Made by a program: the position numbers and the translations under genes. The notes beneath the pieces were generated by a model that saw nothing but the letters and a program-made list of their open reading frames with translations, searched no databases and was not told where the DNA came from. From the NCBI GenBank assembly GCA_017425745.1, contig JAFOXT010000264.1:1-13997 (forward strand): a stretch of DNA of 13,997 bases, read 5' to 3'. This DNA comes from Clostridia bacterium (GTDB taxonomy: Bacteria > Bacillota > Clostridia > Oscillospirales > Acutalibacteraceae). Positions 6,671 to 13,235 of this stretch are shown here, in pieces. The first letter of the stretch is position 1; every line of letters starts with the position of its first letter.

Positions 6671-7990
6671 ATGATTAGTACTTTCATAAATGCTTGGAAG
6701 GTAGCAGACCTTCGTAAGAAGATGCTCTTCACTGCACTTATAGTATTGATTTTCAGAATCGGTGCTGCAATCCCGGTACCTTTCACAAACATCACCGGTG
6801 ACGGTATTGTTGATCCCACCGGCGAAACATTCATGAACTATCTCGCAATGATGACAGGTGATGCTTTCACATACGGTACAATTTTTGCACTGTCAATCAC
6901 ACCTTACATCAACAGTTCAATTATCATTCAGCTTCTTTCAGTTGCTATTCCCTACCTTGAAAAGCTTTCAAAGGAAGGCGAAGAAGGCAGAAAGAAGATT
7001 GCAACAATCACACGTTACACAACAGTTGCTCTTGCACTTTTACAGTCAACAGCATACTTCATCTACCTCAGAGCTCAGAACTACATCGTAACAGATGCAA
7101 ACGGCGACCAGTTCACAGGCTTCGCAGCAGTGCTTCAGGGTCTTGCAGTTATTCTTTGTCTCACAGCAGGTTCATGCTTCGTAATGTGGCTCGGCGAACA
7201 GGTTAACGAAAAGGGTATCGGTAACGGTATCTCAATCATCCTTTTCGCTGGTATTGTTTCAAGAATCCCCACAATCATCTACACACTCTGGGCACACCTT
7301 ATGCAGGGCGGCGCTTACTATGCACTTGTTCCCATCGTAGCAATCATTCTTCTTGCAATGATCGCTTTCATCGTATGGATGGACAACGCAGAAAGAAGAA
7401 TCCCCGTTCAGTATGCTAAGAGAGTTGTAGGTCGTAAGATGTACGGCGGTCAGAGCACACATATTCCCATCAAGGTTAATATGTCAGGCGTACTTCCCGT
7501 TATCTTCGCTTCATCAATTCTTTCTGTACCTCCCACGGTTCAGATGTTCCTTAACGAAGATACTCTTTCAGAAGGTTGGAAATCTTTCTTCGGTATTTTC
7601 ACAACTACACACTGGTTCTACTCAGTAATGTACTTTGTACTGATCCTCTTCTTTGCTTACTTCTATGCAAGCATTCAGTACAACCCCGTAGAAATGGCTA
7701 ACAACATCAGAAAGAACAGCGGTATGGTTCCCGGTCTTCGTCCGGGCAAGCCCACAGCTGATTACATTAAGAAGATTCTCGGCAGAATTACTCTTCTCGG
7801 TGCTCTTCTTCTTTCAGTTGTAGCTCTCTTCCCCAACATGATTACTCTCTTCACAAACCTCATCGGCTCACCCATGATGCTTTCACTCGGCGGTACATCA
7901 CTTATCATCGTTGTAGGTGTTGCACTTGAAACAGTTAAGCAGCTTGAAAGCCAGATGATGATGAGACACTACAAGGGCTTCCTTGATTGA
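6671..7990 (+). CDS. secY: Protein translocase channel subunit SecY
   Basis: SecY is the pore of the SecYEG translocon, moving unfolded proteins across or into the cytoplasmic membrane with SecA and ribosomes. The 439-residue protein shows about ten hydrophobic segments, the first at roughly residues 17-37. Conserved motifs are ITPYINSSIIIQLL at 77-90, GEQVNEKGIGNGISIILFAGIVSRIP at 175-200, and GRKMYGGQSTHIPIKVNMSGVLPVIFASSIL in the cytosolic loop and TM7 area. The C-terminus ALETVKQLESQMMMRHYKGFL matches the short tail of Firmicute SecY. It follows rplO by 1 nt, so coupling to L15 is likely. Confidence 0.98.
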   Translation: MISTFINAWKVADLRKKMLFTALIVLIFRIGAAIPVPFTNITGDGIVDPTGETFMNYLAMMTGDAFTYGTIFALSITPYINSSIIIQLLSVAIPYLEKLSKEGEEGRKKIATITRYTTVALALLQSTAYFIYLRAQNYIVTDANGDQFTGFAAVLQGLAVILCLTAGSCFVMWLGEQVNEKGIGNGISIILFAGIVSRIPTIIYTLWAHLMQGGAYYALVPIVAIILLAMIAFIVWMDNAERRIPVQYAKRVVGRKMYGGQSTHIPIKVNMSGVLPVIFASSILSVPPTVQMFLNEDTLSEGWKSFFGIFTTTHWFYSVMYFVLILFFAYFYASIQYNPVEMANNIRKNSGMVPGLRPGKPTADYIKKILGRITLLGALLLSVVALFPNMITLFTNLIGSPMMLSLGGTSLIIVVGVALETVKQLESQMMMRHYKGFLD

Positions 7991-8018
7991 TAAATTTTAA
8001 GTAAAGGAGACGTTAACC

Positions 8019-8651
8019 ATGAAGTTAATTCTTTTAGGTGCTCCCGGAGCAGGTAAAGGCACACAGGCAGAGTTCATCTGCGACCGTCTTTCAATCCCTG
8101 CAATTTCCACAGGCAACATTATCCGTGCAGCTCTCAAGGCTGAAACAGAAATGGGCCTCAAAGCAAAGGAATTTATCAACAACGGACAGCTCGTTCCCGA
8201 TGACGTAGTTATCGGAATCATAAAGGAACGCCTCAGCGAGGATGACTGCAAAAACGGTTTCATCCTTGACGGCTTCCCCAGAACAATTCCTCAGGCAGAA
8301 GCTCTTGACGAAATGGGCATTGAAATCGATAAGGTAATCGATATCGAAGTTCCCGATGAAAAAATCGTTACGAGAATGTCAGGAAGAAGAGTTTGCCCCA
8401 CTTGCGGCAACTCATACCACATTGAATACAAGAAGCCTCAGAAAGAGAACACTTGCGATTCTTGTGGCGAACAGCTTGTTCTCAGAGCTGACGACCATCC
8501 TGATACGGTTAAGGAAAGACTCAATGTTTACCATGAGCAGACCGAACCTCTCAAGGATTTCTACGCTAAGAAGAACAAACTTTACATTGTTGAAGGACAG
8601 GAAGAAGTGGCTGACACTTCAGCTCTTGTTCTGAAAGCATTGGAGGAATAA
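8019..8651 (+). CDS. adk: Adenylate kinase, zinc-lid type
   Basis: Adenylate kinase catalyses ATP + AMP = 2 ADP in the cytoplasm and balances adenine nucleotides. The 210-residue protein has the P-loop GAPGAGKGT at residues 7-15. The AMP-site segment STGNIIR is at 30-36, and DGFPRT lies at 84-89. Its LID domain carries a CX2C-X16-CX2C cluster (C126, C129, C146, C149), the zinc-stabilised LID typical of Gram-positive enzymes. The secY-adk-map order is standard in Firmicutes. AAAGGAG precedes the ATG. Confidence 0.98.
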   Translation: MKLILLGAPGAGKGTQAEFICDRLSIPAISTGNIIRAALKAETEMGLKAKEFINNGQLVPDDVVIGIIKERLSEDDCKNGFILDGFPRTIPQAEALDEMGIEIDKVIDIEVPDEKIVTRMSGRRVCPTCGNSYHIEYKKPQKENTCDSCGEQLVLRADDHPDTVKERLNVYHEQTEPLKDFYAKKNKLYIVEGQEEVADTSALVLKALEE

Positions 8652-8653
8652 GC

Positions 8654-9403
8654 ATGATAGTGCTCAAAACCAGCCGTGAGCTGGCTCTCATGAGAGAAGC
8701 CTGCAGAATTTCGGCAGGAGCACTTCAGGTGGCCGGAGAAGCGGTCAGACCGGGTATCTCAACCTGGGAGATCGACAAAATCGCATACGATTATATTAAG
8801 AGTCAGGGTGCTGAACCCAACTTCCTTAACCTGTATGGTTTCCCGGCTACTGCGTGCATTTCCATAAATGACGAGGTCATTCACGGAATTCCCAGTAAAA
8901 AACGCATCCTTAAGGCAGGCGACATCGTTTCGATTGACTTAGGTGCAAAAATCGGCGGATACAACGGCGACAACGCTGCCACTTTTGCCTGCGGAGAAAT
9001 CTCCGAAGAGGCAAAGCGGCTGATAGAAACAACCAGAGAGAGCCTTTACGAGGCAATCAAAATGGCTGTTCCCGGCGGCAAGCTCGGTGATGTATCAGCA
9101 GCAGTACAAAGCTACTGCGAAAGCAGAGGCTATTCAGTTGTCCGTGAATACACGGGGCACGGAATAGGCAAGGAATTACATGAAGACCCCAGTGTGCCGA
9201 ATTACGGCACAGCCGGCCGAGGCGTTCGCCTGTTACCGGGCATGACAATCGCTATTGAGCCGATGATAAACCAAGGCACTGCAAAAATCAAGGTTCTTCC
9301 CGACGGCTGGACTGTTAAAACTCAGGACAGCAAACTGTCGGCACATTTTGAGCACACCGTTGCAATTACTAAGGACGGTCCCGTCATTCTGACAAGACCG
9401 TAA
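8654..9403 (+). CDS. map: Methionine aminopeptidase, type I
   Basis: This enzyme removes the initiator methionine from nascent proteins whose second residue is small. The 249-residue pita-bread fold has all five expected metal ligands: D95 (SIDLG), D106 (NGDNA), H169 (TGHGIG), E202 (IEPM) and E233 (HFEHT). The substrate-side H77 is in VIHGIP. It lacks the N-terminal zinc-finger extension seen in some type I enzymes. Start ATG 8654 is 2 nt after the adk stop, with GGAGG (8642-8646) inside the adk end. Codon choice is less biased than in the flanking ribosomal genes, as expected for lower expression. Confidence 0.98.
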   Translation: MIVLKTSRELALMREACRISAGALQVAGEAVRPGISTWEIDKIAYDYIKSQGAEPNFLNLYGFPATACISINDEVIHGIPSKKRILKAGDIVSIDLGAKIGGYNGDNAATFACGEISEEAKRLIETTRESLYEAIKMAVPGGKLGDVSAAVQSYCESRGYSVVREYTGHGIGKELHEDPSVPNYGTAGRGVRLLPGMTIAIEPMINQGTAKIKVLPDGWTVKTQDSKLSAHFEHTVAITKDGPVILTRP

Positions 9404-9413
9404 GGTGAAAGCC

Positions 9414-9662
9414 ATGGAGCTTAAAAAAGGACAGATTGTAAAATCATTGAAAGGTCACGATAAAGGTAACCTTCTCATGGTGGCAGGCTTTGATGAAAAA
9501 CGTGTTCTGCTGTGCGACGGAAAAGAACGTAAGTTAAATAAGCCCAAAAGCAAAAGCTTAAAGCATATTGAACTTACCTCTTATGAAATCGATACAGAAA
9601 CAGCAGTCACAGATCGAAAGCTGAGAAAAACACTTAACAAAATAGCGAACCCAGGAGGGTAA
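9414..9662 (+). CDS. KOW-domain RNA-binding protein (YbzG/L14e-like)
   Basis: This is a small basic protein of 82 residues with an N-terminal KOW motif (LKKGQIVKSLKGHDKGNLLMVAG) and a Lys-rich centre (GKERKLNKPKSKSLKHIEL). Similar KOW proteins lie between map and infA in many Firmicutes, including ybzG of B. subtilis, and resemble the eukaryotic/archaeal L14e family. The exact role is unknown, though a ribosome or rRNA-binding role is likely. A GTG at 9405 is also in frame, but has no Shine-Dalgarno. ATG 9414 has AAGGTG (9402-9407) 6 nt upstream, overlapping the map stop, so I chose it. Confidence 0.9.
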   Translation: MELKKGQIVKSLKGHDKGNLLMVAGFDEKRVLLCDGKERKLNKPKSKSLKHIELTSYEIDTETAVTDRKLRKTLNKIANPGG

Positions 9663-9668
9663 AAGATT

Positions 9669-9887
9669 ATGTCAAAACAGGATATGATTGAAATCGAAGG
9701 AACAGTTGTTGAGGCTCTTCCCAACGCAACTTTCCAGGTAGAACTCGCAAACGGTCACAAAATTTTAGCTCATATCTCCGGAAAGCTCAGAATGAACTAC
9801 ATTCGTATTCTTCCCGGTGATAAGGTTACAGTAGAAATGTCTCCATACGACCTTTCAAAGGGTCGAATCACATGGAGATCCAAGTAA
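9669..9887 (+). CDS. infA: Translation initiation factor IF-1
   Basis: IF-1 binds the 30S A-site during initiation and assists IF-2 and IF-3. The 72-residue S1-type OB-fold protein is the exact family length. It begins MSKQDMIEIEGTVVEALPNA, with central HISGKLRMNYIRILPGDKV and the end SPYDLSKGRITWRSK. It is joined to the KOW gene by 6 nt, with the Shine-Dalgarno AGGAGGG at 9653-9659 inside that gene's last codons. Confidence 0.98.
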   Translation: MSKQDMIEIEGTVVEALPNATFQVELANGHKILAHISGKLRMNYIRILPGDKVTVEMSPYDLSKGRITWRSK

Positions 9888-9921
9888 ATTTAAAACACTT
9901 TATTTAAAGGAGGCAATCACA

Positions 9922-10035
9922 ATGAAAGTCAGACCTTCTGTAAAGAAAATATGTGAAAAATGCAAGGTAATCAAGCGTAAAGGCAAGATCATGGTTATCT
10001 GCGAAAATCCGAAACACAAGCAGCGTCAAGGCTGA
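9922..10035 (+). CDS. rpmJ: 50S ribosomal protein L36, zinc-binding form
   Basis: L36 is the smallest 50S protein. Direct translation from ATG 9922 gives 37 residues starting MKVRPSVKKICEKCKVIKRK and ending KHKQRQG before TGA 10033-10035. The C3H zinc ligands C11, C14, C27 and H32 are all present, so this is the zinc-dependent C+ form. AAAGGAGG at 9907-9914 precedes the start. The infA-rpmJ-rpsM order is universal in this cluster. Confidence 0.98.
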   Translation: MKVRPSVKKICEKCKVIKRKGKIMVICENPKHKQRQG

Positions 10036-10066
10036 TTGACAAATTATTAGGAGGTGCAACTGAAAA

Positions 10067-10435
10067 ATGGCTCGTATTTCAGGTGTAGACCTGCCGAGAG
10101 ACAAGAGAATTGAAATTGCTCTTACTTACATCTACGGTATTGGTCGTAAAACTGCAAGCGATATCATTGCTGCAACAGGTATTAACCCCGACACAAGAGT
10201 TAAGGACATCACTGAAGACGAAGTTTCAAAGCTTCGTGAATACATTGACCGTAACGTAAAGGTTGAAGGTGACCTCAGAAGAGAAACAGCATTCGATATC
10301 AAAAGACTTATTGAAATTGGTTGCTATCGTGGCATCCGCCACAGAAAGGGCCTTCCTGTAAGAGGCCAGCGTTCAAAGACAAACGCTCGTACTCGTAAAG
10401 GTCCCAAGAAGACCATCGCAAATAAGAAGAAATAA
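10067..10435 (+). CDS. rpsM: 30S ribosomal protein S13
   Basis: S13 is a head protein that forms intersubunit bridges with L5 and contacts P-site tRNA with its basic tail. The 122-residue product has the family opening ARISGVDLPRDKRIEIALTYIYGIG and helix-two-turn-helix. Its C-terminus includes GCYRGIRHRKGLPVRGQRSKTNARTRKG and a lysine-rich tail. AGGAGG at 10049-10054 is 12 nt from the ATG, a slightly long spacing. Start choice is supported by the conserved MARISGVDLP. Confidence 0.98.
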   Translation: MARISGVDLPRDKRIEIALTYIYGIGRKTASDIIAATGINPDTRVKDITEDEVSKLREYIDRNVKVEGDLRRETAFDIKRLIEIGCYRGIRHRKGLPVRGQRSKTNARTRKGPKKTIANKKK

Positions 10436-10450
10436 TAGGAGGATAAAATT

Positions 10451-10852
10451 ATGGCTAAGGTTGCAAAGAAAGCTACCAACATTCGCCGTCGCCGTGAACG
10501 TAAGAACATTGACCGCGGTGCGGCCCATATCCAATCCACCTTCAACAACACAATCGTTACCATTACAGATCTTCAGGGTAACGCAGTGTCATGGGCAAGT
10601 GCCGGTGAAATGGGCTTCAGAGGCTCAAGAAAATCAACACCGTTCGCTGCACAGACAGCTGCTGAAACAGCTGCTAAGGCTGCAATCGAACATGGCATGA
10701 AGACAGTTGAAGTATATGTTAAGGGACCGGGTGCAGGTCGTGAAGCTGCTATCAGAGCTTTACAGACAGCAGGTCTCGATGTAACAATGATCAAAGACGT
10801 TACACCGATTCCTCACAACGGATGCCGCCCGCCCAAAAGAAGACGCGTATAA
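10451..10852 (+). CDS. rpsK: 30S ribosomal protein S11
   Basis: S11 is a platform protein near the E-site and the mRNA exit. The 133-residue product has a basic N-terminal arm (KKATNIRRRRERKNIDRG), then the core from AHIQSTFNNTIVTITD to GPGAGREAAIRALQ. It ends VTPIPHNGCRPPKRRRV. The Asn-Gly in this end is the site converted to isoaspartate in E. coli S11. TAGGAGG precedes the ATG. Confidence 0.98.
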   Translation: MAKVAKKATNIRRRRERKNIDRGAAHIQSTFNNTIVTITDLQGNAVSWASAGEMGFRGSRKSTPFAAQTAAETAAKAAIEHGMKTVEVYVKGPGAGREAAIRALQTAGLDVTMIKDVTPIPHNGCRPPKRRRV

Positions 10853-10867
10853 CGGAGGTAAAAACAT

Positions 10868-11494
10868 ATGGCAAGATATACAGGTGCGGTATGTAAGCTT
10901 TGCCGCCGCGAGGGTAAGAAACTCTTCCTTAAGGGTGACAGATGCTACACAGGCAAGTGCGCTCTTGAGCGTCGTGCTTACGCTCCCGGTCAGCATGGCC
11001 AGAGCCGCAAAAAGAATTCTGAATATGGTCTCCAGCTCCGCGCTAAGCAGCAGGCAAGACGTTACTACGGTATTCAGGAAGGTCAGTTCCATAAGTATTT
11101 CATTATGGCTGAAAAGAAGGCTGGCGTAACCGGTCACAACCTTCTCAAGATCTGCGAAAGCCGTCTTGACAACGTAGTTTACACACTTGGCTGGGCTTCT
11201 TCAAGAGCTGAAGCTAGACAGCTTGTAACACACGGACACTACACAGTAAACGGCAGCAAGGTTGATATTCCTTCATACCTTCTCAAGGCTGGCGACGTAG
11301 TATCCATTAAGGCTAAGAGCCGCGACAGCGTTAAGATTAAGACAGTTCTCGAAGCTAACGCATCAAGACCTGTTCCCGCTTGGCTTGACCTTAACAGCGA
11401 CAATCTTGAAGCTAAGGTAATCGCTCTTCCCGAACGCGATCAGATCGCTACACCGGTTGAAGAACACCTTATCGTTGAACTCTACTCTAAGTAA
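10868..11494 (+). CDS. rpsD: 30S ribosomal protein S4, zinc-binding form
   Basis: S4 nucleates 30S assembly at the 5' domain of 16S rRNA and, in E. coli, represses the alpha operon. The 208-residue protein begins MARYTGAVCKLCRREGKKLF. It has four cysteines at 9, 12, 26 and 31, the arrangement that binds zinc in Thermus S4. The S4 RNA-binding fold (SRLDNVVYTLGWASSRAEARQLVTHGH) lies in the second half. Its place between rpsK and rpoA matches E. coli and many Clostridia. B. subtilis instead keeps rpsD elsewhere. The stop codon sits within a strong hairpin, listed separately. Confidence 0.98.
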   Translation: MARYTGAVCKLCRREGKKLFLKGDRCYTGKCALERRAYAPGQHGQSRKKNSEYGLQLRAKQQARRYYGIQEGQFHKYFIMAEKKAGVTGHNLLKICESRLDNVVYTLGWASSRAEARQLVTHGHYTVNGSKVDIPSYLLKAGDVVSIKAKSRDSVKIKTVLEANASRPVPAWLDLNSDNLEAKVIALPERDQIATPVEEHLIVELYSK

Positions 11495-11521
11495 TAACTG
11501 AGTAATCAGTAGTTACTTAGA
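11486..11521 (+). promoter_or_regulatory. Long GNRA-capped hairpin over the rpsD stop codon
   Basis: Bases 11486-11501 pair with 11506-11521. There are ten outer positions (9 Watson-Crick plus one T-G at 11495/11512), one A-A mismatch (11496/11511), and five more pairs closing a GTAA loop (11502-11505), which is a GNRA tetraloop in RNA. The rpsD TAA (11492-11494) lies in the 5' arm. No T-run follows, so it does not look like an intrinsic terminator. It could be an RNase processing site, an mRNA stabiliser or a brake on rpoA translation. The pairing is seen directly; the role is unknown. Confidence 0.6.
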
Positions 11522-11536
11522 CGAAAACAGAGTTTT

Positions 11537-11551
11537 AACCGATTGTCGGTT
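11537..11551 (+). promoter_or_regulatory. Second short hairpin in the rpsD-rpoA spacer
   Basis: AACCGA (11537-11542) and TCGGTT (11546-11551) pair perfectly around a TTG loop. It lies 15 nt after the larger hairpin and about 30 nt before the rpoA Shine-Dalgarno. No T-run follows it and no convincing -35/-10 pair is visible in the spacer. It may be part of the same RNA element. Confidence 0.4.
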
Positions 11552-11594
11552 TATATCCGTAAAACACATCCACAAATATAAAGGAGGGTTTTGC

Positions 11595-12545
11595 ATGATA
11601 GGCATTGAAAAGCCCAGAATCGAAACTGCAGAATTAGCAGCTGACGGAACCTACGGAAAAATTGTCGTAGAACCGTTAGAGCGTGGCTACGGCGTGACAT
11701 TAGGCAACAGCCTGAGAAGAATTCTTCTTTCTTCACTCCCCGGCTATGCAATCACCAGTGTAAAGATTGATGGCGTTCTTCATGAGTTTTCCACCATCCC
11801 CGGTGTAAAGGAAGATGTTACGGAAATCATCCTCAACTTAAAGGGCGTTATTCTCAAAATTCACGGTGAAGGTCCTAAAACAGTGTACATTGATGCAACA
11901 GGCGAAGGCGAAGTTCTTGCAGGTGACATCAAGTGCGATTCAGAAGTTGAAATTATCAACCCCGATTGGCATATCTGTACACTTGACAAAGATGCTCACA
12001 TCAATATGGAGCTCACTGTAAACAAGGGCCGTGGATATGTATCGGCTGAGCAGAATAAAAAGCTCATGCAGCCTGTAATCGGCGTAATTGCAATTGACTC
12101 AATTTACACACCGATTCTTAAGGCAAATTACACAATTGATGACCTTCGTGTTGGCCAGGACATTGGTTTCGACAAGCTCACACTTGAAGTTTGGACAAAC
12201 GGAACAATTGCCGCAACAGAAGCTGTTTCACTCGGAGCCAAGTTTCTCAACGAACACCTCGCTCTCTTCGGTGACCTCTCAGGTGAGGCATACGAAACAG
12301 AGATTATGGTCGACAAGGGCGACGACGCCAAGGAAAAGGTTCTCGAGATGACTATTGAGGAACTTGACTTGTCAGTACGTTCATTCAACTGCTTGAAGCG
12401 CGCTGGCATCAACACAGTAGAAGACTTGACCAACAGAACAGAAGACGACATGATGAAGGTTCGTAACCTTGGTAAGAAGTCTCTTGATGAAGTTATTAAC
12501 AAGCTTCATTCCTTCGGTCTTGAGCTTCGCAGTGAAGACGAATAA
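11595..12545 (+). CDS. rpoA: DNA-directed RNA polymerase subunit alpha
   Basis: Alpha dimerises to start RNA polymerase assembly and contacts promoter UP elements and activators. The 316-residue protein has the N-terminal assembly domain (RGYGVTLGNSLRRILLSSLPGYAITSVKIDGVLHEF, about residues 30-65) and a linker. Its C-terminal helix-hairpin-helix domain lies about residues 250-310 (LDLSVRSFNCLKRAGINTVEDL and VRNLGKKSLDEVINKL), with the DNA-contacting arginine and NxGxKS-type motif. AAAGGAGGG at 11580-11587 region precedes the ATG. It is separated from rpsD by 100 nt, the largest gap inside the operon. Confidence 0.98.
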   Translation: MIGIEKPRIETAELAADGTYGKIVVEPLERGYGVTLGNSLRRILLSSLPGYAITSVKIDGVLHEFSTIPGVKEDVTEIILNLKGVILKIHGEGPKTVYIDATGEGEVLAGDIKCDSEVEIINPDWHICTLDKDAHINMELTVNKGRGYVSAEQNKKLMQPVIGVIAIDSIYTPILKANYTIDDLRVGQDIGFDKLTLEVWTNGTIAATEAVSLGAKFLNEHLALFGDLSGEAYETEIMVDKGDDAKEKVLEMTIEELDLSVRSFNCLKRAGINTVEDLTNRTEDDMMKVRNLGKKSLDEVINKLHSFGLELRSEDE

Positions 12546-12573
12546 TCAACTAACAGTAAAGGAGTGATTTCAA

Positions 12574-12915
12574 ATGGCAGGAACCAGAAAACTCGGCAGA
12601 ACAAGTGCTCACAGAAGCGCAATGCTCAGAGGTATGGTTACTTATCTCTTAGAGAAAGGCAGCATTGAAACCACCGTTACAAGGGCAAAGGAAGTTCGTT
12701 CCATGACTGAGAAAATGATTACTCTCGGCAAGGAAAACACACTTCACAACAAGCGTCAGGCTCTTGCTTACATCACAAAGGAAGATGTAACAAAGAAGCT
12801 CTTCGACGAAATCGGCCCCAAGTATAAGGACGTTAACGGCGGTTACTGCCGTATTATCAAAACAGGTCCCCGTCGTGGTGACGCAGCAGAGATGTGCATC
12901 ATCGAGCTCGTATAA
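12574..12915 (+). CDS. rplQ: 50S ribosomal protein L17
   Basis: L17 is a 50S protein near the exit tunnel and the last gene of the alpha cluster. The 113-residue length is typical of Firmicutes. It begins MAGTRKLGRTSAHRSAMLRGMVTYLLEKGSIETTVTRAKE and ends KTGPRRGDAAEMCIIELV. AAAGGAGTGA precedes the ATG. A strong terminator begins 27 nt after the stop. In many Firmicutes the ECF-transporter genes ecfA1/ecfA2/ecfT follow; here they do not. Confidence 0.98.
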   Translation: MAGTRKLGRTSAHRSAMLRGMVTYLLEKGSIETTVTRAKEVRSMTEKMITLGKENTLHNKRQALAYITKEDVTKKLFDEIGPKYKDVNGGYCRIIKTGPRRGDAAEMCIIELV

Positions 12916-12942
12916 TTGATAATACAGTGTAATACAACATTT

Positions 12943-12971
12943 AAGCCTCTCGCAAATGCGGGAGGCTTTTT
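12943..12971 (+). terminator. Intrinsic terminator of the ribosomal operon
   Basis: An 11-bp stem (12943-12953 with 12958-12968, one T-G pair) closes an AAAT loop. The 3' arm runs into five T's (12967-12971). It lies 28 nt after the rplQ stop and is the expected end of the whole super-operon transcript. Confidence 0.93.
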
Positions 12972-12982
12972 GTTGTGTGTTT

Positions 12983-13165
12983 GACCCCACCACCGCAAGC
13001 GGTCCCCCTCCCCTTAAAAGGGGAGGCTTTTTTGTATCTTTAAGTAAAGCTGTCTAAGCCGTCCCTTTTAAGGTAATTCCCCTATTAGGGGAAATGTCTG
13101 CAACGCAGACAAAAGGGTGCCCGTTTCTGGAAGAAAAGGTGGCACACGAAGTGTGACGGAAGGGT
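12983..13165. repeat. Palindromic repeat copy A (with extra module)
   Basis: Copy A shares three blocks with copy B: 12983-13032 with 13611-13660 (50 nt, one mismatch), 13056-13073 with 13683-13700 (18 nt, identical), and 13136-13165 with 13702-13731 (30 nt, identical). Each block is rich in hairpins: ACCGC-AA-GCGGT, a 9-bp stem at 13007-13026, and CACAC-GAA-GTGTG at 13143-13155. Between blocks two and three copy A carries 61 nt absent from B. Those bases form two further perfect stems, 13077-13083/13087-13093 and 13095-13101/13105-13111. It has no coding potential. Confidence 0.85.
13007..13033 (+). terminator. Terminator-like hairpin inside repeat copy A
   Basis: A perfect 9-bp GC-rich stem (13007-13015 with 13018-13026) with a minimal AA loop (larger in practice) is followed by C and six T's (13028-13033). 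It could back up the operon terminator 40 nt upstream. The hairpin is part of the repeat, so its terminator action may be incidental. Confidence 0.6.
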
Positions 13166-13183
13166 AAGATTCCGTACAAATAG

Positions 13184-13220
13184 TTGACACACCGATTTTT
13201 ATAATTTATAATGCAGATGA
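13184..13220 (+). promoter_or_regulatory. Consensus sigma-A promoter of the DUF559 gene
   Basis: TTGACA at 13184-13189 and TATAAT at 13207-13212 are both exact consensus hexamers with an optimal 17-nt spacer. Transcription would begin about 13219-13220, leaving a leader of only about 7-16 nt depending on the start codon used. A second TATAAT at 13200 is only 10 nt from the -35 and is rejected as the -10. Confidence 0.85.
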
Positions 13221-13235
13221 AAGCTGGTGGTAAAA

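Noticed and set aside
9405..9413. GTG as start of the KOW-domain gene
   Set aside because: It has no Shine-Dalgarno before it; the ATG at 9414 has AAGGTG at good spacing.
11486..11521. Hairpin considered as a terminator of the rpsM-rpsK-rpsD transcript
   Set aside because: There is no T-run after the stem and it is AT-rich. rpoA and rplQ need transcription, and no clear promoter is seen before rpoA.
11522..11594. Internal promoter for rpoA
   Set aside because: TTGTCG at 11543 has no -10 at suitable spacing, and TATAAA at 11577 overlaps the Shine-Dalgarno; no credible pair was found.
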